The notes under the pieces were generated by a model. That model ran no database searches and had not been told where the DNA came from. It saw nothing but the letters and a program-made list of their open reading frames with translations. A stretch of 10,049 nt of DNA from Mxb001 sp964537955 (lineage in GTDB: Bacteria > Actinomycetota > Actinomycetes > S36-B12). Every line of letters starts with the position of its first letter. The first letter of the stretch is position 1. Below, piece by piece: positions 6,901 to 10,049 of this stretch. A program made the translations under genes and the position numbers. Where the stretch lies: positions 1 to 10,049 of the forward strand of contig CAZICY010000052.1 in NCBI GenBank assembly GCA_964537955.1, in the 5' to 3' direction.

Positions 6901-7303
6901 AGCCAAGGGGCTGCCGGGCAATGCAGCGCAGGGGCGTGGTGGGGACGGACGCGACGTCCGAGCAGTTGGCGAGAGGGTCGGGGTCGAATCCCGGGCCGTT
7001 GAAGATTCCACCGGCATACAGGTACCCGTCGTACTCGGCCAAGGCGTAGACCGCATTGTTAAGGCCGGGCTTCAGCCAGTCGAACTGCCCGGATGAGACG
7101 GCCGTCGTCCCCAAGGGCGTCCACGCCCCGAGGATCGCCTGCGTGACTGACTGAGGGGCCACATCGGATGGCGCACTCGCCTGCGAGGTTGGAGCAAAGC
7201 CGAGGAGGAGCGCTGCCGTGGCGACGAGGGGAAGGGGACTTCGTCGAATGCCCGACTTGGGAGCACCAGCTTTTCTCACTCTCACCTTGTGATGGTAGGG
7301 CAC
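3914..7303 (-). CDS. exported multidomain protein: propeller-like repeats, duplicated domain, IPT/TIG-like domain, about 1129 aa
   Basis: I chose GTG 7303 because GGAG at 7312-7315 lies eight bases upstream; GTG 7279, with AAGG five bases upstream, is nearly as good. The frame is open to a TTG at 7411, but that adds 36 non-signal-like residues. Numbering from 7303: basic n-region, hydrophobic core PLVATAALLLGF, and cleavage near residue 42-44 indicate Sec export. Seven GGxF repeats (YAGGIF 96, YVGGMF 162, IASGGF 563, YVGGDF 616, YAGGIF 680, YVGGTF 737, YVGGNF 803), often followed by a WNGSSW-like turn, suggest a seven-bladed beta-propeller. Between the second and third repeats lie two near-identical domains (225-373 and 396-544) resembling the 'choice-of-anchor R' type. 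Then come an IPT/TIG-like domain (840-918), a Pro/Thr/Ala linker (921-949) and a C-terminal region (954-1129) ending in FILQVNGTGADG and RSINLP. No membrane anchor or sorting motif is visible. It is probably a surface or secreted adhesin-like or structural protein; ligand unknown. Confidence 0.85.
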   Translation of the reverse strand: MPYHHKVRVRKAGAPKSGIRRSPLPLVATAALLLGFAPTSQASAPSDVAPQSVTQAILGAWTPLGTTAVSSGQFDWLKPGLNNAVYALAEYDGYLYAGGIFNGPGFDPDPLANCSDVASVPTTPLRCIARQPLGSPTSPWEPVGGGLNNTVDAMVVMGDKLYVGGMFDNVHGQGDKKCTVSGPDLNCLASWNGSSWSPLPGGGVMRASETASTLYEEVAISMFPSTAEIVGGSFAAPSGGRLARLEVRLGAANQVSNPTNVTAAIYAADVNGRPTGSPLVTQAMNVTAVPVGAGASTNPTSPNWGTATVDFTGGPVLTSGSRYAFVLSTTDSVSNAFLMATTPTTVSGISRLTGPADDPQISAKSPPVFAAYFEPPSSGPFVSTLTATPAVVELPSTAATVGGSFVATSSGPLVRLEVQLSVKSQTSNPTNVTAAIYAAGVDGTPTGSPLVTQAMDFTEVPVGPDSAPFPLAPYWGRGSVNFVNPLNITSGSRYAFVLTSTDSASNALQMATTPQTITGFSLLTRPASTWQSDPSTPPAFAAYLPASGAKVQNLAALGGSTLIASGGFSWAGGEAQELGGLVEWSAAGGSFTAPGVGGSFNSLVQSLLTDGTGNVYVGGDFEGGYSPGPPVTSGVLNGMGVARGPFGEANSWSPMSSGLKNGPSHPGRVDALALLNGTVYAGGIFDRNGSGTGSFKNLVSWNGSTWEPVGPGLSSSTSGIPTSVRAMATDEERGLLYVGGTFAADGSVAGSANPCAPGGPLRCVTVWDSGIEQFIPFQWGTGTNDNGLSGEVKAFVVKGPDVYVGGNFNTNAQGLFPGGYFPYQWNLKNVGKWTWNAPTGAVSTAASSNGSFTITGTGFIGVPRTGGVKLGSTPVSYTRTSSTSITASAPCDLASGTYAITVDGVGGWGSVGTVAVTQRPCPAPPAPAATPTSTATPAATPTPTPAPIATGPTAEQLQDAGEVRPSRVPALSKGVPPGKAIVIVNGLPQKSNLTVWQQGMTVRTGPITSAVRSQSSSGAYLAPKDGTLTITQSAAQTRERRVLPPGIQLSSRGYASSTPVRVFLVPQPNAGPPGARPLDLGYLMTDAQGSLQGKVSVRARRAGAFILQVNGTGADGLVRSINLPATVRR
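5672..6118 (-). repeat. tandem in-frame duplication, second copy (residues 396-544)
   Basis: This segment encodes the second of two near-identical domains. It aligns with 6185-6631 at a constant offset of 513 bases (171 codons) at the landmarks I checked. Two stretches are identical in DNA as well as protein: 34 bases at 5939-5972 against 6452-6485, and 32 bases at 5810-5841 against 6323-6354. Both copies contain NPTNVTAAIYAA, TGSPLVTQAM and GSRYAFVL. Confidence 0.9.
6185..6631 (-). repeat. tandem in-frame duplication, first copy (residues 225-373)
   Basis: This is the N-terminal partner of the copy at 5672-6118. It is separated from it by a linker of about 22 residues (374-395) containing PPSSGPFVSTLTATP. 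The domain begins at STAEIVGGSF and ends at PPVFAAYFE. It resembles short beta-rich 'choice-of-anchor R' domains of exported bacterial proteins, which are usually found near a C-terminal anchor; here they sit in the middle of the protein. Confidence 0.9.
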
Positions 7304-7375
7304 AGCCTGCGCTCCGAGCCGAGTCTCTGGGCGCGAATCAGCTGGCTCTTCTACGACACGATCATCCGCTGGGCA

Positions 7376-7401
7376 CCGGTGTTCCGCCGCAGGAACGCCG
7401 G
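7376..7401. promoter_or_regulatory. 26-bp dyad in the divergent intergenic region (candidate operator or leader hairpin)
   Basis: CCGGTGTTCC at 7376-7385 and GGAACGCCGG at 7392-7401 form a 10-bp inverted repeat with one G-T wobble and a 6-base spacer. It lies 72 bases upstream of the minus-strand GTG 7303 and 47 bases upstream of the rightward -35. It could be a repressor site or a hairpin in the minus-strand leader; no T-run follows on either strand. Confidence 0.5.
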
Positions 7402-7408
7402 GACACCA

Positions 7409-7430
7409 CAACCGTGCTTCACAACGGTTG
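7409..7430. promoter_or_regulatory. 22-bp dyad CAACCGT-N8-ACGGTTG (candidate operator)
   Basis: A perfect 7-bp inverted repeat with an 8-base spacer lies 18 bases upstream of the -35 of the dehydrogenase gene and about 106 bases upstream of the leftward start. Its size and spacing fit a dimeric helix-turn-helix regulator site. Which regulator binds is unknown. Confidence 0.45.
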
Positions 7431-7448
7431 CGTCCTGTAGCCCCCGCG

Positions 7449-7477
7449 TTGCAGGCCTATTCACGCGTCCCTACCCT
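7449..7477 (+). promoter_or_regulatory. sigma-70-like promoter for the dehydrogenase gene
   Basis: TTGCAG at 7449-7454 and TACCCT at 7472-7477 are separated by exactly 17 bases and match the -35 and -10 pattern of actinobacterial housekeeping promoters (TTGnnn, TAnnnT). Transcription would start near 7484, about 29 bases before the GTG start. Confidence 0.55.
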
Positions 7478-7480
7478 GAA

Positions 7481-7497
7481 CTGCGCACCCTGCGCAG
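7481..7497 (+). promoter_or_regulatory. perfect 7-bp hairpin at the predicted transcript start, touching the ribosome binding site
   Basis: CTGCGCA (7481-7487), CCC, TGCGCAG (7491-7497) forms a perfect 7-bp palindrome with a 3-base spacer. It covers the predicted +1, and its last two bases are the first bases of AGGAGG (7496-7501). It could be an operator overlapping the start point, or an RNA hairpin that limits ribosome access. Confidence 0.45.
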
Positions 7498-7507
7498 GAG
7501 GCGAGGA
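7496..7507 (+). promoter_or_regulatory. double ribosome binding site of the dehydrogenase gene
   Basis: AGGAGG at 7496-7501 and GAGGA at 7503-7507 precede two adjacent GTG codons at 7513 and 7516. The first site is 11 bases from GTG 7513, the second is 5 bases from it and 8 bases from GTG 7516. Either codon could be the start; the difference is one residue. Confidence 0.6.
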
Positions 7508-7512
7508 ACGAC

Positions 7513-9996
7513 GTGGTGGCGCAGAGCTCGTTGCCGGATCGTGCACGCGTGGTGATCATCGGTGGAGGGGTCATCGGCTCCAGCATCGCCTACCACCTCG
7601 CCGATCTCGGCTGGACCGACATCGTCCTGCTCGAGCAGCACGAGCTCACGGCGGGCACGACCTGGCATGCGGCGGGTCTCATCACCGTGGCAGGGATGAC
7701 GAATCCGACCAGCCTCGCGTTCTACCAGCAGTCACGCGACCTGTATCCACGTCTGGAGCAGGAGACCGGGCACTCCACCGGGTGGCGAGAGGTCGGGCAC
7801 ATCGGCGTGGCCGCCAACCCCCAGCGGCGCGAGGCCCTGCGTCGCGAGGCGGCCTGGATGGGCGGCCATGGCATCGACTACTTCGAGCTCTCGCCACGCG
7901 AGCTGGCCGACATCTGGCCCCTGATGCGCACCGACGACCTGGTGTCGGGATTCTTCACGCCCACTGATGGTCGCGCGGATCCCGTGGGCGTCACGGTGGC
8001 ACTCGCCAAGGGGGCCCGGCAGCGGGGCGCCACGATCATCGAGGGTGTGCGCGTCACGGGGGTCACCACCCGCGAGGGTCGGGTCGTGGGTGTGGAGACC
8101 GACCACGGCCCGGTCGAGACCGAGATCGTCGTCAACGCTGCCGGGATGTGGGCGCGGCAGCTCGGCGAGCTCTCCGGGGTGACGATCCCCCTCCAGGCTG
8201 CCGAGCACTACTACCTGATCACCGACACCGTGCCCGGGATGGACCCCGACCTCGCCGTCATCGAGGATGCCGACCGCTACGGCTACTACCGGCCCGAGGG
8301 CGACGGGATGCTCGTCGGCCTGTTCGAGCCCGATGGCGCCGCCTGGTCAGTCGATCAGGTACCCGACTCGTTCGCCTTCGGCACCCTCCCGCCCGACTGG
8401 GAGCGCATGGGCCCCTTCCTCGAGAAGGCGATGGGTCGCGTGCCGATGCTCGAGGGCCTCGGCATCCGAACGTTCTTCTGCGGGCCGGAGTCGTTCACCC
8501 CCGACCTGCATCCGATGATCGGCCCCGCGCCGGAGATCGACGGCTACTGGGTGGCGGCCGGCATGAACTCCCTCGGCATCCTGTCGGCTGGCGGCGTCGG
8601 AAGCGTCATGGCCGCCTGGATCGTCGACGGTGTTCCACCCGTCGACGTCACCGGCTTCGCCGTTGATCGCGCGGCGCTGCACGAGATTACGCCGCGGTTC
8701 CGCTCCGAGCGCGTGGTCGAGCAGCTGGGCGCATCGTTCGGCGACTCGTGGTTCCCGACCTGGAAGCAGCACACCGCGCGCAACGTTCGACGATCCGTCC
8801 TGCATGACCGTCACGTCGCCGCCGGTGGCCACTTCAACGCCTCTGTCGGGTGGGAGTTCCCCGAGTGGTTCGACGAGCCCGGTCATCCCGTCGAGATCAC
8901 GCCCGGCTTCCATCGACAGGGGTCGTTCGACCTGATCCGGCGCGAGCACGAGGCCGTGCGCGAGCACGTCGGGATCCTCGACGTCACGCTGATGGCCAAG
9001 TTCCGGGTGCAGGGGCCGCACGCCGCCGCCGTGCTCAGCCGCCTTTCGGCCAATGACGTCGCCCGCGAGGTCGGCCGGCTCACCTACACACAGTGGCTCG
9101 ATCCGCGAGGCGGCATCGTCGCCGACCTCACCGTCACCCGCCTTGGCGAGGAAGACTTCCTCGTCGTCGCCAGTGACCTCATCCACCGTCGCATCGAGCC
9201 CGCCATCCGACGGGAGTGCCGCCCCGGCGAGACCGTCGTGGTCACCGACGTCACCTCCGCGTACACCCTGCTCTCGGTGCAGGGGTCGAAGTCACGGACT
9301 CTGCTCGCGCGCCTCACCGACGCCGACCTCTCGAACGACGCCTTCCCCTACCTGACCAGCCAGAGCATCACCGTCGGCTACGCCCCCGTGATCGCCTCGC
9401 GCGTGACCTACGTCGGAGAACTCGGCTGGGAGCTCTACATCCCTACCGAGTATGCGCAAGGCCTGTATGACGAACTCCTTTCCGCGGGAGCGGATCTCGG
9501 CGTTCGACCCGTGGGCATGGCCGCGATGTCGAGCCTGCGCCTGGAGAAGGGCTATCGCGACATCGGCGTCGACATCGACAACCTGGACACCCCGCTCGAG
9601 GCCGGGCTCGGCTTCGCCGTCGCCTGGGACAAGGCCGGCGGATTCGTGGGTCGCGATGCACTGCTCGCCGCGAAGGCCCTCGGCGCCCCGCGCCAGCGAG
9701 TCGTGCCGATCCGGCTCACCGACCCCCAGTGGGATCTCTTCGGCAACGAGCCCGTGCTTCTCGACGGTAAGTGGGTCGGCTACGTGCGGGCTGCGGCATT
9801 CGGTCACACCATCGGCGCGGCCGTCGGCCTCGCGGAAGTTGCGGCGCCCACGGGAGTGGATGCCGAGTGGCTCACGGGCCACGAGTTCACCGTCCGCACC
9901 GGGCACGGCGACCTTCCCGCGGTGCTGCAGATCCCGCCCTTCTACGACCCGCAGCGCCTGCGCATCCTCGACGCGGAAGGCCTGACCGATCACTGA
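7513..9996 (+). CDS. FAD-dependent dimethylglycine/sarcosine dehydrogenase-like oxidoreductase with GcvT half, 827 aa
   Basis: This is a complete protein with the domain order of the DMGDH/SARDH family. Residues 13-41 are the Rossmann FAD site (GGGVIG at 17-22, Glu41 closing beta-2). TTWHAAG at 49-55 places His52 where mitochondrial dimethylglycine and sarcosine dehydrogenases bind FAD covalently. NAAGMWAR (208-215) and the GPESFTPD to GMNSLGILSAGG segment (324-361) complete the amine oxidase domain. Residues about 375-440 match the central FAO domain (WKQHTARNVRRSVLHDR). From about 440 the protein is a GcvT aminomethyltransferase-like fold, with GGIVADL (533-539), GELGWELYIP (635-644) and LRLEKGYRDIG (675-685), ending in a GcvT C-terminal barrel. 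Known enzymes oxidise N-methyl groups of dimethylglycine or sarcosine and pass the carbon to tetrahydrofolate. The exact substrate cannot be told from sequence. Length is close to the roughly 810-860 residues of the family. It is cytoplasmic and probably opens an operon. Confidence 0.92.
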   Translation: MVAQSSLPDRARVVIIGGGVIGSSIAYHLADLGWTDIVLLEQHELTAGTTWHAAGLITVAGMTNPTSLAFYQQSRDLYPRLEQETGHSTGWREVGHIGVAANPQRREALRREAAWMGGHGIDYFELSPRELADIWPLMRTDDLVSGFFTPTDGRADPVGVTVALAKGARQRGATIIEGVRVTGVTTREGRVVGVETDHGPVETEIVVNAAGMWARQLGELSGVTIPLQAAEHYYLITDTVPGMDPDLAVIEDADRYGYYRPEGDGMLVGLFEPDGAAWSVDQVPDSFAFGTLPPDWERMGPFLEKAMGRVPMLEGLGIRTFFCGPESFTPDLHPMIGPAPEIDGYWVAAGMNSLGILSAGGVGSVMAAWIVDGVPPVDVTGFAVDRAALHEITPRFRSERVVEQLGASFGDSWFPTWKQHTARNVRRSVLHDRHVAAGGHFNASVGWEFPEWFDEPGHPVEITPGFHRQGSFDLIRREHEAVREHVGILDVTLMAKFRVQGPHAAAVLSRLSANDVAREVGRLTYTQWLDPRGGIVADLTVTRLGEEDFLVVASDLIHRRIEPAIRRECRPGETVVVTDVTSAYTLLSVQGSKSRTLLARLTDADLSNDAFPYLTSQSITVGYAPVIASRVTYVGELGWELYIPTEYAQGLYDELLSAGADLGVRPVGMAAMSSLRLEKGYRDIGVDIDNLDTPLEAGLGFAVAWDKAGGFVGRDALLAAKALGAPRQRVVPIRLTDPQWDLFGNEPVLLDGKWVGYVRAAAFGHTIGAAVGLAEVAAPTGVDAEWLTGHEFTVRTGHGDLPAVLQIPPFYDPQRLRILDAEGLTDH

Positions 9997-10006
9997 GGGA
10001 CGGGAT

Positions 10007-10049
10007 GTGTTCACCGTGCCGGTCACCTTCGTCATCGCTGTCGAGGGGA
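10007..10049 (+). CDS. start of a further gene, cut by the right edge
   Basis: A GTG at 10007 lies six bases after GAGGGA (9995-10000), which overlaps the stop of the dehydrogenase gene. The frame reads MFTVPVTFVIAVEG and stays open to the end of the window. The ten-base gap from the stop and the good ribosome binding site suggest translational coupling in one operon. An ATG at 10005 in another frame gives a Ser/Pro/Arg-rich reading (CSPCRSPSSSLSRG), less protein-like. Only 14 residues are visible, so no function can be given. Confidence 0.45.
   Translation, partial: MFTVPVTFVIAVEG

Noticed and set aside
7304..7411. Extension of the large exported protein to a TTG start at 7411
   Set aside because: It adds 36 polar residues with two cysteines before an otherwise normal signal peptide; GTG 7303 and 7279 both have better ribosome binding sites.
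8347..9186. Minus-strand frame opposite the dehydrogenase, and a similar one at 9292-10035
   Set aside because: Both lie against highly conserved DMGDH/GcvT coding sequence and show only the composition expected of antisense frames in GC-rich DNA.

Overview
The window looks like chromosomal DNA from a high-GC actinobacterium (Actinomycetota). Support comes from strong G/C preference at third codon positions, frequent GTG starts, short AGGAGG-type ribosome binding sites, Sec-type signal peptides, and secreted proteins ending in C-terminal modules that I associate with actinobacterial exported proteins. The genus cannot be read from the sequence. I see no tRNA, rRNA, CRISPR array, transposase or integrase.

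Layout from left to right. (1) 1-1014 (+): the C-terminal part of a superfamily 1 helicase of the NERD-helicase type, cut by the left edge. A hairpin follows it. (2) 1133-1519 (+): a 128-residue tryptophan-rich protein of unknown function. (3) 1614-2294 (+): an AIM24/TIGR00266-family protein. (4) 2295-2507: a convergent gap holding a 9-bp inverted repeat that may terminate transcription from both sides. (5) 2508-3752 (-): an exported, extremely glycine-rich protein with a compact C-terminal module. (6) 3914-7303 (-): an exported protein of about 1129 residues. It has seven propeller-like repeats, interrupted by two near-identical domains in tandem, followed by an IPT/TIG-like domain, a Pro/Thr linker and a C-terminal module. 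(7) 7304-7512: a divergent intergenic region with three separate dyad symmetries and a good sigma-70-like promoter facing right. (8) 7513-9996 (+): a complete 827-residue FAD-dependent dimethylglycine/sarcosine dehydrogenase-like enzyme with a C-terminal tetrahydrofolate-binding GcvT half. (9) From 10007 (+): probably the first codons of the next gene, cut by the right edge.

The genes do not form one obvious pathway. The two minus-strand genes both encode exported proteins and may form a small cell-surface or extracellular locus. The rightmost enzyme is a one-carbon or methylated-glycine catabolic gene that may start an operon with the gene beginning at 10007. No known defence or biosynthetic cluster is recognisable. 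The most notable points are the 513-bp in-frame tandem duplication inside the large exported protein, its disulfide-like cysteine pairing, and the dyad-rich divergent control region.
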